From: Actibacterium pelagium | GTDB taxonomy: Bacteria > Pseudomonadota > Alphaproteobacteria > Rhodobacterales > Rhodobacteraceae | Length of the DNA stretch: 64,000 nucleotides | Direction of reading: 5' to 3' | NCBI RefSeq assembly: GCF_002285415.1 | Contig: NZ_NSBU01000007.1 | Span: 1,202,583 to 1,266,582, forward strand | Part shown: piece by piece, positions 1 through 9,778 of the stretch | How positions within the stretch are numbered: position 1 is the stretch's first letter | Layout: each line of letters opens with the position of its first letter | Notes under the pieces: model-generated | What the model was told of the DNA's origin: nothing | Seen by the model: the letters and a program-made list of their open reading frames with translations, nothing else | The model's database searches: none | Program-made: the position numbers and the translations under genes

Positions 1-905
1 GCTTAGCTTTGGTACGTCGCAAGGCCGACGTAACCCATATCGCGGATATGGCCTCGTGGCCTCTTGGCGCAATTGCCGTATGGTCTGGAAAAACAAGGCG
101 TGTAGTGCTTTCGGCGCATGGTTCAGACGTCAGGTATGCCCTGCGTAACGGCTGGCGTTGCCGCCTGTACCGTAAATATCTAGGTTTTTGCCGGCGTCTA
201 CTGCGCGATGCTACTTTTATCGCCAATTCCAAGGCTACAGCGGATGCTCTAGACCAGCTAGGGTTCCAGCAGGTTTGTATCATACCCCTTGCTGCCCAAT
301 CGGTAGAGCAAGCCGCTCCTCCAAACCCAAAGCGCTACATACTATTTGCAGGTAGGATTCTACCTCAGAAAGGACTTTCTTGGTTCATTGAATACGTTTT
401 GCCCCAACTTCCGCACGACATCAGCCTGCGCGTAGCAGGTACGGTTTGGGACAAGAAAGAGGCCGCCTGCCTAGAAGTCGACCGAGTAAAACATATGGGG
501 GCCCTTGATTTCGAGGCGTTGCAGATCGCCTATCGCGATGCGCTTTGCGTGATCCTGCCGAACTTGATTGCAGACGAGGGTTACGTTGAGGGGTTCGGGC
601 TTGCTGCACCTGAAGCGTCTGCCGCTGGCGCTGTCGTACTGGCTGCAGATAGCGGAGGTTTGAAAGACGCGGTTATTCATGGTGAGACAGGCTTCTTGCT
701 GCCTGGTGAAGACGAACAAGCTTGGGCTGATAAGATCCAAGCTATCGCGGAATGGGATACCGCAAAACGAGATACATTCATCGAACAGTCTCAGCAGACC
801 TGCCGTATATATTTTTCCTGGGAGCGGGTCGCGCAAGCGACCTTGGCTCTATATTCGAAGAGCGGTCATCGCTCGCAGCGATTAACAGCCCAAACAGAGA
901 ATTGA
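1..905 (+). CDS. Glycosyltransferase family 4, N-terminus cut by the window edge
   Basis: The reading frame is open to the left edge of the window (codons TTA GCT TTG at 3-11), so the true start lies outside. What is visible is the end of the N-terminal Rossmann domain (SAHGSDV, IANSKATADAL) and the GT-B C-terminal domain with LFAGRILPQKG and the EGFGLAAPE pattern (E-x7-E) that holds the donor nucleotide in GT4 retaining transferases. It is the first of two tandem GT4 genes in a surface-glycan island. Donor and acceptor cannot be read from sequence. Confidence 0.9.
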   Translation, partial: LALVRRKADVTHIADMASWPLGAIAVWSGKTRRVVLSAHGSDVRYALRNGWRCRLYRKYLGFCRRLLRDATFIANSKATADALDQLGFQQVCIIPLAAQSVEQAAPPNPKRYILFAGRILPQKGLSWFIEYVLPQLPHDISLRVAGTVWDKKEAACLEVDRVKHMGALDFEALQIAYRDALCVILPNLIADEGYVEGFGLAAPEASAAGAVVLAADSGGLKDAVIHGETGFLLPGEDEQAWADKIQAIAEWDTAKRDTFIEQSQQTCRIYFSWERVAQATLALYSKSGHRSQRLTAQTEN

Positions 906-969
906 CAATTAACTTGCCTCTTCACAATTACTCTCGTTCGATGCTGGATGAAATTGGTGACAAACAAGA

Positions 970-2211
970 ATGGATGATCCCTTGAAAGTGTTGCACATAG
1001 TCGGGGGCAATCTGAACGGCGGCGCGGCTCGTGGAGCGCTAGTCTTGTCGAATTCGTTAAGGGAATTGGGTGTCGATAGCCATCTGGTGTGTTCTGACCC
1101 AAATCTTAATTGCACGGATGAGACTTCCAGCATTTCCACCACACCGATTGAGCGCCTAGAAATGCACATCCGGTCCAAAATCGAGTCCTTGCCTAAATAT
1201 GCCTTTCCACATCGAGAAGGTGGCCTGTTCAGTCCCGGCTACGTAGGGAAGGATTGGACAAAGACAGAACAATACAAGCAGGCCGACATTGTCCACTTGC
1301 ACTGGGTAAATCGCGGAATGCTGTCGATCGAAGGGTTCAACAAAATTACGAAGCCCTGTGTATGGACGCTTCGCGACATGTGGCCCTTTACAGGTGGCTG
1401 TCATTACTCGATGGAGTGCAGACGGTATGAAACATTATGCGGGGCTTGTCCAAAACTCGGTAGTAACAAAAGTCATGACTTTTCCACAAAAATTCAACGC
1501 CGCAAGATGGATTGGAACCTGGAACAAACCACATTTGTCGGGATTAGCGACTGGATTTCGTCCTGCGCAGCAAAGAGCTCTGTTCTAAAGGAACAAGACA
1601 TTCGAACGATTTACAATTCGATTGACACCAGTGCCTTCTTTGGAGCGCCAAAAAAAGAAGCCCGCAAAAAACTTGGCCTGCCTTTGGAGCGACCAATCTT
1701 ACTACACGGCGCTTTGTCGTTATCGGATGCCTACAAAGGAAGCGCTTTGTTGGAATCTGCGAAGAAAAAACTTTCGGTTCATGGGCTTTACACTTGCTCG
1801 TTTGGAGCGATCGGCGACCGTATAGAAATTAAATCCGACAGAAACTTTGGCCTGCTTCAAGCAGATGAGACACTTAGATTGCTCTATTCTGCGGCAGATG
1901 TTTTGGCATTTCCATCTGTTCAAGAGGCGTTCGGTAAAGTCTTGGCCGAGGCGATGGCATGTGGAACCCCAGCCGTGGTCTTTGGCGACACGGGCCCTGG
2001 CGAAATTGTAAAGCATAAGGCTAGCGGATATGCAGCAGTGCCGTTTGACGTAGAGGACTTTGCTCGGGGAATTGAATGGCTGTTAGCTGATAGACACCGC
2101 TTGGATATGATCAGCGATGAGGCAAGGTTACAGGCTCACCAGCGCTTTTCTCCAAAAGTCGGGGCAATGAAGTATTTGAGTCTCTATGATGGATTGCTTG
2201 GCAATAGTTGA
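970..2211 (+). CDS. Glycosyltransferase family 4
   Basis: The 413-residue product is full length for a GT4 enzyme. It opens with a nucleotide-sugar fold strand (KVLHIVGGNLNGGAARGA) and carries EAFGKVLAEAMACGTP, the family E-x7-E donor site, near residue 320. A cysteine-rich patch around residues 145-165 (GGCHYSMECRRYETLCGACP) occurs in a subset of GT4 enzymes and could bind metal; that is inference. It follows the preceding GT4 gene after about 64 bases and probably shares its transcript. It ends convergent with the acyltransferase gene. The start is an ATG; a second in-frame start cannot be excluded. Confidence 0.9.
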   Translation: MDDPLKVLHIVGGNLNGGAARGALVLSNSLRELGVDSHLVCSDPNLNCTDETSSISTTPIERLEMHIRSKIESLPKYAFPHREGGLFSPGYVGKDWTKTEQYKQADIVHLHWVNRGMLSIEGFNKITKPCVWTLRDMWPFTGGCHYSMECRRYETLCGACPKLGSNKSHDFSTKIQRRKMDWNLEQTTFVGISDWISSCAAKSSVLKEQDIRTIYNSIDTSAFFGAPKKEARKKLGLPLERPILLHGALSLSDAYKGSALLESAKKKLSVHGLYTCSFGAIGDRIEIKSDRNFGLLQADETLRLLYSAADVLAFPSVQEAFGKVLAEAMACGTPAVVFGDTGPGEIVKHKASGYAAVPFDVEDFARGIEWLLADRHRLDMISDEARLQAHQRFSPKVGAMKYLSLYDGLLGNS

Positions 2212-2238
2212 TTGATTTTCGACTAGAAGCGTTAAATT

Positions 2239-4158
2239 TCACTTGGCAGGGTAATTGGTGACGGCTTCAAGTTGAGGCTTTGTCAGTCGAGAGCCGATCC
2301 AATGCGCCCCTTCAATCGACAAATGGCCTGCATCCCGAAACAAACTGATACCTTCCTTTGCAGGTACGCAGAGTTCTTCGTCGCAATAAAGTGGTGACAA
2401 GGCGAGGATTCTGTAGCGCTCTGCCAGTTTTGCCGTAACCATTCGCGCATTCCGTGACCGCTCTGAAAGAGATTGGTAGGAAAAATTGCATCGCTCTGAT
2501 CGGCCAATCTTTTGAGACAACATAACACATCGCCCTAGGTCAACTCCGGAATTTAAGGGCGGCTCAACAATGATCACCGAGTGTCCAGCGCCCAAGAAAC
2601 TTTCTACGGTATTCGATATACCCTTTGCAGTAATATTTACTTGGTCTCCAATCAGCGTCGTCCCGTCCAAGTCAATCAGACTGTTTTCAATGGTATTCGT
2701 GAAAGGTGTTCCCAATATTACCGTCGACGGAGGGCGTTTTGAGATAAACTCTATTGACGCTGCGTTGTGCTGAATGCAATCCGCAGCCCAATCACTATCA
2801 TACGAAGTTCCGGGCCGAATTTGGGCCAATCCCGCTATAGGCGAACATGCTGACTTGGTGATTTGCAGAAACGACGCATTAGGATGAACCGCTTCAAACA
2901 TACCAGCGAGGTGCATAGCATAGCTATCACCGAAAATAATAATGCTTTGCTCAGAAGTCTCTGACCCGCCACAAGCAATCTTAAGGTCCTCTTCATGAAA
3001 GCAACTAGCGGTAAACCCCCGATTTGGGCGAAGCTTGTCTTCAGGCTGCGCCAGAAGTGAAATCCCTATGCTAAAGGTAGCGAAACACACCAGCACGCTG
3101 GTCAGAAACGGTCGGGTCAGCCAAATGCTTTTGCTTCCTTGCTTTCTGCTACGTGCTGGCAGTTCGACGAAGCGCCATGAATAGTAGGCAAGGATCAGGG
3201 AGACCCCGATTAGGGCGATCACTATAAAATTGGAAATCTCTTCGACAGATAAGTAGCTTGCAAACGCAAATAGAGGTTGGTGGACCAGATACAAACTGTA
3301 GGAAATTAGCCCCAATCCGACCAAGATCTTATTTGTCAATAAGCGGTAAAATTTCAAACTTGCTCTACTGAAAAGCAAAACAAGTACTGCGCCGCTTGTT
3401 GGCAAGAGTGCATTGAATCCGGGAAACGCAGTGTTTTTATCGTAGGAAAAGGTCGCCCAAAGGATCGCTACCAGACCGGAATACGCTAATAATGTTGCCA
3501 CCCAAACAGGGACTTTTCCAATCCATTCGCGTGGAACCAGTGCCACCAGACACCCGGTAAGCAATTCCCAACCACGGTAAGGTAAATAGAAAAATGCGTG
3601 TTCTGGTTTAGCTGCTACAGCCCATTCCGAAATAGCTAAACTAAAAGCAAATACACACAACAAAACAGCGGGCAACGATGCCCACCCTATCCGCAAAGTC
3701 ATTATAAAAAGAAATGGGACTGCGAGATAGAATTGTACTTCCACCGCCAAGCTCCAAGTATGCAAAAGTGGTTGAAGTTCAGCGGCCGGAGCAAAATAAC
3801 CAGCATTGTTTGCAAACACGTAGTTTGACGAGAAAATGGCCACACCGATCAAACTCTCAGCGTAACCACGAAGGTCACCTGGCAAGAGTATTAAGCCTGC
3901 CATCGGAATCGTTAAACCAACCGTTACAAAAAGTGCCGGTAGAATTCGTCGCATCCGTCGAACATAAAAACCGATCAGGTCGACCGACCTTGTCTTCATA
4001 TCTTCGAGTAAGATTGATGCGATCAAAAAACCGCTAATGACAAAGAAAACATCGACACCAACAAAACCACCACCAAAACTTTCAAGACCAGCATGAAAAA
4101 GAACAACGATTGTAACTGCAACACCCCGCAGGCCATCGATTTCTGGGCGATACTTCAA
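2239..4158 (-). CDS. Acyltransferase 3 (OafA/YrhL type) with C-terminal SGNH domain
   Basis: This 639-residue membrane protein begins with the AT3 signature RPEIDGLRGVAV and continues with about ten hydrophobic segments, including the conserved ISGFLI stretch and an RRILPALF segment. Its last roughly 250 residues form an SGNH hydrolase-like domain with the GDSYA nucleophile block near residue 405 and a late DAGHLSIEGAHW block supplying the Asp-His pair. Proteins of this layout O-acetylate lipopolysaccharide or capsule sugars, the membrane part moving an acyl group across the membrane and the SGNH part transferring it. Here it probably decorates the glycan made by the neighbouring genes. The sugar acceptor is unknown. 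Confidence 0.93.
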   Translation of the reverse strand: MKYRPEIDGLRGVAVTIVVLFHAGLESFGGGFVGVDVFFVISGFLIASILLEDMKTRSVDLIGFYVRRMRRILPALFVTVGLTIPMAGLILLPGDLRGYAESLIGVAIFSSNYVFANNAGYFAPAAELQPLLHTWSLAVEVQFYLAVPFLFIMTLRIGWASLPAVLLCVFAFSLAISEWAVAAKPEHAFFYLPYRGWELLTGCLVALVPREWIGKVPVWVATLLAYSGLVAILWATFSYDKNTAFPGFNALLPTSGAVLVLLFSRASLKFYRLLTNKILVGLGLISYSLYLVHQPLFAFASYLSVEEISNFIVIALIGVSLILAYYSWRFVELPARSRKQGSKSIWLTRPFLTSVLVCFATFSIGISLLAQPEDKLRPNRGFTASCFHEEDLKIACGGSETSEQSIIIFGDSYAMHLAGMFEAVHPNASFLQITKSACSPIAGLAQIRPGTSYDSDWAADCIQHNAASIEFISKRPPSTVILGTPFTNTIENSLIDLDGTTLIGDQVNITAKGISNTVESFLGAGHSVIIVEPPLNSGVDLGRCVMLSQKIGRSERCNFSYQSLSERSRNARMVTAKLAERYRILALSPLYCDEELCVPAKEGISLFRDAGHLSIEGAHWIGSRLTKPQLEAVTNYPAK

Positions 4159-4351
4159 TTCGAATTCTCTACTTCAAAAACTTTCGCCTACTAGGAAAGG
4201 CAAATTCACCGATGCCAACGAAGGACTTGCTGACTTCCAGCTATACGAAAAACCTCTTTTGGGGCATTCTGCTCAAGGTAAAGTATTGAGGCAATCGCAA
4301 TCTCGGCGCTCGTCCGACCTTGAATCCATTTGGCGGAACGCGGCAAGAAAA

Positions 4352-5428
4352 ATGAAAAAAACACAACAGAACCGACGAAGACAATCCCGACTCTTCCTTA
4401 TCGAGTCTCCATTTCAGCTTCTCTCGGCCATTGAGGCGGCAGCCGCCATACATCCCGAGGATGAAGCATTTCTAATAATCATGCGACGCCAATCAGAGCG
4501 AAGCCGTAATGAGAGACAAATTGAACAACTGGTGCCGCTCTTCGCGTGGGATCAGGTTTTTCATTTGGATCTGGCGGACTGTGGACCAATTCAGCGGCAA
4601 TGGCGAATATTTTGGCTGATCACGCGCCTTCGTTCCGCGTTATCTCACGGACTATCCGCTTCATTTATAGGGGAATTTCGATGGGACTTTATGCATCTGA
4701 TTGTCAACGTGCTTCGCTCCCGAGAATCCTGGCTTTTGGACGACGGAACCGCGATACTAAGGCTGCGCGAAAACTTCAAATTAGGCTGGAAAGCAGAGAA
4801 AATTGATCGTGACCTTGGTCCAATTCGGCGTCTAATTCTCTATTTGTTGTACTTGGGGGGTCATCGAGGCGAGCCGGAACAATACCGAGGAATCTTCACC
4901 GGGTTCCATCAGTTTTTCGAACACCCGTGCGTTTTGCCAAATCGGTTTGATTATCTAACTGGTCTGAGCTGCTGCAAAGAGCCTGCGGTTAAACACATAA
5001 TCGTTGGCCAGAAGCTTTCGGAATCGGAAGTGTGCCCACTGGATGTAGAGTTCAAAGCCGTCGCGCGTCTTACTACAGACCTCCGTGCCCAAGGTATTGA
5101 GCCAGTATATATTCCACATCGAGATGACTCATCGGAGAAGTTAAAGCAATTTACCAAACGTCTTGGTCTTGTTGTTTATCCACTTGATACCGTGATCGAG
5201 GTTGCAGCGGTAACAGGAGCAATCAATGTGGCATCGATCAACGGTTTTTATTCCACTGCTCTATTTACATTGGGACAGATGCTTCAACATACTTGCGTTT
5301 GCGCCTATCGGTTTTCTGAAACCGATATCTCTGCTGTACACAGAGAAAATGTGATGGCCATCTACGATACTCTTTCGGCAACCGGCGCAAATATCGTGAA
5401 ATTGCCGCCACTCAATCAACTAAACTAG
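4352..5428 (+). CDS. GT52/polysialyltransferase-like glycosyltransferase (candidate nonulosonic acid transferase)
   Basis: The protein has about 358 residues. It starts with FLIESPFQLLSAIEA, the opening seen in GT52 and related bacterial sialyltransferases. It has a D-D-G motif (LLDDGTA) near residue 130 and YIPHRDD near residue 260, at the place where these families carry an H-P motif; here the proline is an arginine. A later SINGFYSTAL block fits the Ser/Thr element. The adjacent operon makes and activates a sialic-acid-like sugar, which supports the role. I chose the ATG at 4352 over an upstream TTG at 4259 because the extra 31 residues are basic and unlike the family. Substrate specificity is inferred. 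Confidence 0.72.
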   Translation: MKKTQQNRRRQSRLFLIESPFQLLSAIEAAAAIHPEDEAFLIIMRRQSERSRNERQIEQLVPLFAWDQVFHLDLADCGPIQRQWRIFWLITRLRSALSHGLSASFIGEFRWDFMHLIVNVLRSRESWLLDDGTAILRLRENFKLGWKAEKIDRDLGPIRRLILYLLYLGGHRGEPEQYRGIFTGFHQFFEHPCVLPNRFDYLTGLSCCKEPAVKHIIVGQKLSESEVCPLDVEFKAVARLTTDLRAQGIEPVYIPHRDDSSEKLKQFTKRLGLVVYPLDTVIEVAAVTGAINVASINGFYSTALFTLGQMLQHTCVCAYRFSETDISAVHRENVMAIYDTLSATGANIVKLPPLNQLN

Positions 5429-7227
5429 TTGTTTGCCAACAGGTTTTGAAAAACGTCGTTCGTTTGCTTCAGTTCGTCGTAGGTGCCTTGGCCGACAAGC
5501 CGGCCCTGATCTAATACAATCACTTGATCGCATCGACGGATGGTAGAAAGGCGGTGTGCAATCTGGATTACGGTTGTACCTTCTCCCAGCGTAGCGATCA
5601 TATCGAGAACTTTGTTTTCTGTTGCCGTATCAAGCGCGTTTGTCGCCTCGTCCAAAATCAAAGTGCAGGGCTGTAGGTAGAGCGCCCTAGCCAAACCAAT
5701 ACGCTGCCTTTGACCACCAGACAGTCGGGCACCTTTCTCACCCACAAATGTTTCGTACCCAGCCGGCAATTCAGTTTCTATGAACTCAGCGATTTGCGCT
5801 GCCCGCGCTGAACTTTTCACTCTTTCAAGATCGATTGCGTCCCTAGCTTGCCCCATGGCAATATTCTCGGCGACAGTTGTGTCGAAGAGAAAGATATCCT
5901 GAGGCACATAGGCGATTTGGCTTTGCCAGCGCTCAACGGAATTCTCGGATAATTCGGTTTCGTTGATGAAAACCTTCCCGGTGGTCGGCTTCAAAAGCCC
6001 CAACATGATGTCGACCAGAGTAGTCTTGCCCGCCCCTGTTGTTCCTACAACCCCAACGCTTTGTCCGGGTTCAACCCTTACAGAAATATCATGCAGCCCA
6101 CCTCGAGTAGTATCACCCGGATACTGAAACGAGACTTGATCCAGAATCAGCGTGCCTCGCAGTGGATTCATTGTGCGGCCTGACGAAGCAACCTCCGGCA
6201 GTTCGTCGCGCTGTTGAAGATCGTCCAATAACTCCTCAACAGCGGGGCCTGCAAATCGCAACTGAGTTGCGGCCTCGTAAATCGCCTGCAACGCTGGGAG
6301 CATCCGGTATCCCGCCAATGCGTACAGCCCTACCAACTGTAAGGTCCGGACATCCTCTGCTCCTTCTCCTCCGTTTTTCAGAGTGAATACAACGAAAACC
6401 ATGAGGCCACCGATTGCGACCAGTTCAACCGCGTACTTCGGTAGACGACCTGCGACGACGAACAACGTGGTGTATTGCGCTAGAGCATTCGCTGGTTCCG
6501 CGAACCTGTCCAAAGAGTTTCTTTCTTGGCGCCGCAGTTTGATTTCCTTGATCGCACCAAATGCGTCAGAGGTTGCCCGGAAGGTCCGCTGACTTTCTTG
6601 GACACGCAACTCGCCAATCCGCCTGACGAACCCCTTAACCAAAGAAAATAGCAGAAGATAGGTCACAATAATTGTGCCGGCCATTGTAGCGGCGACCAAG
6701 GGCTCTGTTGCGATAATTAGGGCGACCATTGCTAAAAAAACGGCGCCAAACTCCAAGATTCGCGCAGCAGGCACAAACACATTTTGCATTACAACCTGGC
6801 ACTCGGTCAGAATTCTCTTGCTAAGATCGCTTGAGTTACGGTCAAGAAAAAACGCGTATGGCTGACGGAGGTAAGTTTCCAATAAGCGTGTCGCAAGATT
6901 GCACCAAAGAGTTTGGACAAATCTATTCAGTGCGTAAGCACCAAAAGATCGGGCCAAAGCAGCGACGACCAACAATGCAACGAAAAATCCTCCAAAAGTA
7001 ATAAGTGCTTCTTCAGGGCTTTGAAGTCCCAGATAAGAAAGTACCTTCTCTACAAAGGGAGAGAACTCTCCATTCCTTAGGTTACCCAGAACCCCAAGGA
7101 AGGGCACAATCGCCAAGACACTCAGCAATTCAAACGCTGCCACAACAAGCACAAGAATGCACATCGGGATAATCTGGCGCCTCTCACGCCGATCAATCAA
7201 GCTGAGTGCTGACAGGAGAGTTTTCAT
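5425..7227 (-). CDS. MsbA-like ABC exporter (fused membrane and ATPase domains)
   Basis: The product of about 600 residues has an N-terminal six-helix transmembrane domain (residues 20-320) and a C-terminal ATPase. The ATPase shows Walker A GTTGAGKTT, the signature LSGGQRQRIGLARAL, Walker B CTLILDEATNALD and the switch His in IQIAHRLSTI. This is a half-transporter that acts as a dimer, as in lipid A, lipo-oligosaccharide or lipid-linked glycan flippases. It lies 63 bases after the neuD-like gene in the same direction, so it likely exports the nonulosonate-bearing glycan or lipid. An upstream GTG at 7254 is an alternative start. Its end overlaps the convergent transferase gene by four bases. 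Confidence 0.9.
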   Translation of the reverse strand: MKTLLSALSLIDRRERRQIIPMCILVLVVAAFELLSVLAIVPFLGVLGNLRNGEFSPFVEKVLSYLGLQSPEEALITFGGFFVALLVVAALARSFGAYALNRFVQTLWCNLATRLLETYLRQPYAFFLDRNSSDLSKRILTECQVVMQNVFVPAARILEFGAVFLAMVALIIATEPLVAATMAGTIIVTYLLLFSLVKGFVRRIGELRVQESQRTFRATSDAFGAIKEIKLRRQERNSLDRFAEPANALAQYTTLFVVAGRLPKYAVELVAIGGLMVFVVFTLKNGGEGAEDVRTLQLVGLYALAGYRMLPALQAIYEAATQLRFAGPAVEELLDDLQQRDELPEVASSGRTMNPLRGTLILDQVSFQYPGDTTRGGLHDISVRVEPGQSVGVVGTTGAGKTTLVDIMLGLLKPTTGKVFINETELSENSVERWQSQIAYVPQDIFLFDTTVAENIAMGQARDAIDLERVKSSARAAQIAEFIETELPAGYETFVGEKGARLSGGQRQRIGLARALYLQPCTLILDEATNALDTATENKVLDMIATLGEGTTVIQIAHRLSTIRRCDQVIVLDQGRLVGQGTYDELKQTNDVFQNLLANN

Positions 7228-7290
7228 ACCCCAAGGTTTCCTCGTTTTAACCACTCATTGCGCCACAAACCAAGTTCGGTCAGGCGCCTA

Positions 7291-7938
7291 TTAAGGCTCA
7301 AATTTGGCCCTTGCTTTTACCTTGGCCGGAATTCCAACAGCAAAGGCGTTTGCCGGAATATCTGACAAGACAACTGCGCCCGCTCCTACGATCGTGCTTG
7401 CACCAACATTTACGCGATCTGCAATAGAGCACCCCATCCCGACACAGGCGTTGACTTCAATACGAGACCGCCCCGCAATTGTTGAAGCTGGCGCGATAGA
7501 AACAAAGTCGTCAATCTGACATTCGTGGTCAATTGAAACGCGCGTGTTGACCAAGACTCCGTTACGAACGTTCGCCTCAACGCCAACATAGCTCATGGCC
7601 CCAATGTAACTTCCTTTGCCAATCGTTGCAGAAGGCTCAACCACCGCCGAAGGGTGACATAAAGAGGGTAGATCTGCGCCAAGGTCTTGAGCCATCTGGA
7701 ACAACGAAGCGCGCCTAGTATTGTTGCCTACGGCTATTAGAACGCTGTCGATCCCTTCACGCAGAAGTATCGGAAGATCTGCATAGATACCTACCACCGG
7801 GATTCCGGAAACTTTTTCCCCTTTTGACCCAGCAAATTCATCCAAAACGCCTACGACATCCAAGCCTTGAATTAATTGAGCGAGGCCAGCTACCGCGCGG
7901 CCATGCCCGCCGGAGCCAAGTATTACACAACGGGTCAT
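7291..7938 (-). CDS. neuD: NeuD-family sugar O-acetyltransferase
   Basis: The product is about 215 residues, the usual NeuD length. It starts with a small nucleotide-binding-like domain (CVILGSGGHGRAVAGL) followed by a left-handed beta-helix of hexapeptide repeats (IGKGSYIGAMSYVGVEANV, VGASTIVGAGAVV) that binds acetyl-CoA. NeuD enzymes O- or N-acetylate sialic acids or their intermediates (PglD is the related N-acetyltransferase). The start at 7938 is chosen because its ATG overlaps the neuB stop as ATGA, which signals translational coupling. A longer frame exists upstream but runs inside neuB. Whether it acetylates the free sugar, the CMP-sugar or an amino precursor is not visible. Confidence 0.88.
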   Translation of the reverse strand: MTRCVILGSGGHGRAVAGLAQLIQGLDVVGVLDEFAGSKGEKVSGIPVVGIYADLPILLREGIDSVLIAVGNNTRRASLFQMAQDLGADLPSLCHPSAVVEPSATIGKGSYIGAMSYVGVEANVRNGVLVNTRVSIDHECQIDDFVSIAPASTIAGRSRIEVNACVGMGCSIADRVNVGASTIVGAGAVVLSDIPANAFAVGIPAKVKARAKFEP

Positions 7939-9020
7939 TCCATTTCTTCCGGCTTCGTTAAATGGCTCAAAGAAACAAGCATGTCTTGTTTTACCTCTTG
8001 CGAAAGCTTGCATCCTATTAGTTCCGCCAAGTAGCGCGGTGCCAATCCTTTCGCTGGTCTTTTGCAAATCAAATCTTCGCGTTTCAGCAGATGCCCCGCC
8101 TGTAAACTCTGAGCGAAATATATGCTTTTCTGCATGTTCTCGCGGTTTGGACCTTCCGAGGCCGTCACGGTTTTTTCCCCACGGCCCAGTGCTAGCTCTA
8201 CAGCACGGACCTTCCGAACGAGCTCTGAAAACTCTTGTGGTTCGATCGATGCCCTGTGATCTGGACCGGGTAATTTTTTGTCCAAGGTAAAATGCTTTTC
8301 AAGCAGCATTGCGCCATGTGCAACCGCCCAAGCTGCCACGTCAGACCCTTTAGTATGGTCAGAAAACCCGACTGGGCAATCAAAGGCATTGGCGAAGGTC
8401 TGAATTACCCTAAGATTTACCTCCTCTACCGGAGCCGGGTATTCGGAGGTGCATTGGAATACCGAAAGCTTGTTTGCAAGGGCGAGTGGACTTAGGGCCT
8501 CCACCGCGGTTTCGACATCTTCCATGGTGCACATACCGACACTTAGAATGACCGGTCGCCCAAGCGTTGCGAGGTACTCAAGAAAGGGAATGTTCGTCGC
8601 ATCAGTTGAAGCAACCTTGATGGCTTCCACCGATAAGTTCTCAGCGAGAAATCGCGCACTTCCCTCGTCATAAGGCGTACACAGATAAATTATATCCTTG
8701 CTTCTACAGTAGTCCTGCAGTTCTTTATGTTGGTCCTCGGTCAACTCCAGAGATTTGAGCATCGCCCATTGGGTATTGTCATCGTAGCCTGTGGTTTCTT
8801 TCTGATAATTCGCTTTCTCGGCTTTAGACGTCACCAGTTTCTCTGTCCTGAACAACTGAAACTTTACAGCATCTGCGCCTGAGCCAGAAGCTGCGTCAAT
8901 CATCTTTTTAGCCTGCTCCATGCTGCCGTTATGGTTCACTCCGATCTCAGCAATAATGAAACAGCGCTTCGGATCAGCGATCAGAGCCATTGCAGTTTTT
9001 GGGGAATGTTCAATGGTCAA
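7935..9020 (-). CDS. neuB: N-acetylneuraminate/legionaminate synthase family (NeuB-like)
   Basis: This 361-residue enzyme condenses a six-carbon N-acyl sugar with phosphoenolpyruvate to make a nine-carbon nonulosonic acid. It has the NeuB TIM barrel with AEIGVNHNGS near residue 25, KFQLF, LFQCTSEYPAP, GFSDHT and DHRAS near residue 255, and then a C-terminal SAF (antifreeze-like) domain from about residue 295 that caps the partner active site. The start is a TTG at 9020 preceded by GGAG six bases upstream; an ATG at 8990 lacks a ribosome site. Sequence alone does not separate NeuB from LegI or PseI, so the symbol is by family. It is coupled to neuD downstream. Confidence 0.9.
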   Translation of the reverse strand: MTIEHSPKTAMALIADPKRCFIIAEIGVNHNGSMEQAKKMIDAASGSGADAVKFQLFRTEKLVTSKAEKANYQKETTGYDDNTQWAMLKSLELTEDQHKELQDYCRSKDIIYLCTPYDEGSARFLAENLSVEAIKVASTDATNIPFLEYLATLGRPVILSVGMCTMEDVETAVEALSPLALANKLSVFQCTSEYPAPVEEVNLRVIQTFANAFDCPVGFSDHTKGSDVAAWAVAHGAMLLEKHFTLDKKLPGPDHRASIEPQEFSELVRKVRAVELALGRGEKTVTASEGPNRENMQKSIYFAQSLQAGHLLKREDLICKRPAKGLAPRYLAELIGCKLSQEVKQDMLVSLSHLTKPEEME

Positions 9021-9073
9021 TCAGAACTCCAACTCTATGCTCTGTAAAAAGAATCTAATGGACACATCCCGAA

Positions 9074-9778
9074 TTAATCTACCTTTTCTTTCGCAAGAAA
9101 CTCTGCAATGCGGAAATCAATCTCATTGTCGATATCAATGGACCGCTGCTTCGGCATTAAGAAAACTTGGGTCCCCGGGCGAACAACAGTGTCATCATCG
9201 CGCGCCAACTCAACGCGTTGCCAAACATATACCGCGCCGTTCAAGGCAATACATTGTGGCGCAGCTTGCCTTGCGCTTACGCGCCCCGGCACCGTTTTTG
9301 AGAGCGTGAAATCCCCATTACTGGTTTGCTCCAGAATGTTGAAATACGGATTGTCCTCGGCCTCCAAACCGCTCAAAATCAATGGCGCCTGAGACCCTTC
9401 TAATTGTGCGACGGCCCCAAGGATATCAGAGTCACCACGCAAAGGTGACGTGACAGCAAGGTCAGCAACAATGTCAAAACTCTGGTTAGTACGCGCTTCG
9501 CAAGTTTCTACTGCATGCCGAATGCCTGGTAGTTTCGTAACTGAGTCATTGGCCATTTCAGAAGGACGTAAAACAAGTTGATCCGCTCCAGCAGACTTAG
9601 CAATTTGCAGGTAGGCTTCGCTGTCGGAACTTACAACTACAGTATCGAATAGTCCGGTCCTGCGAGCTTGAGCAACACTTCGTGAAAGTAGGGGCTCACC
9701 CAAAAAAGGTTGAATGTTCTTATTCGGAAATCCCTTGCTGCCCTGCCGTGCAAGAATGGTAGCGATCCTGCGGGTCAT
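9074..9778 (-). CDS. neuA: CMP-nonulosonate cytidylyltransferase (NeuA/LegF/PseF family)
   Basis: The 234-residue protein activates a nonulosonic acid with CTP so that transferases can use it. The N-terminal nucleotide-binding loop ILARQGSKGFPNKN (residues 8-21) is the family signature, followed by VVVSSDSE and a DLAVTSPLR block that positions the sugar acid. Its length matches single-domain NeuA. The ATG overlaps the aminotransferase stop by four bases, so the two are coupled. A gap of 53 bases separates it from neuB. Which nonulosonate it uses is not resolved by sequence. Confidence 0.88.
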   Translation of the reverse strand: MTRRIATILARQGSKGFPNKNIQPFLGEPLLSRSVAQARRTGLFDTVVVSSDSEAYLQIAKSAGADQLVLRPSEMANDSVTKLPGIRHAVETCEARTNQSFDIVADLAVTSPLRGDSDILGAVAQLEGSQAPLILSGLEAEDNPYFNILEQTSNGDFTLSKTVPGRVSARQAAPQCIALNGAVYVWQRVELARDDDTVVRPGTQVFLMPKQRSIDIDNEIDFRIAEFLAKEKVD

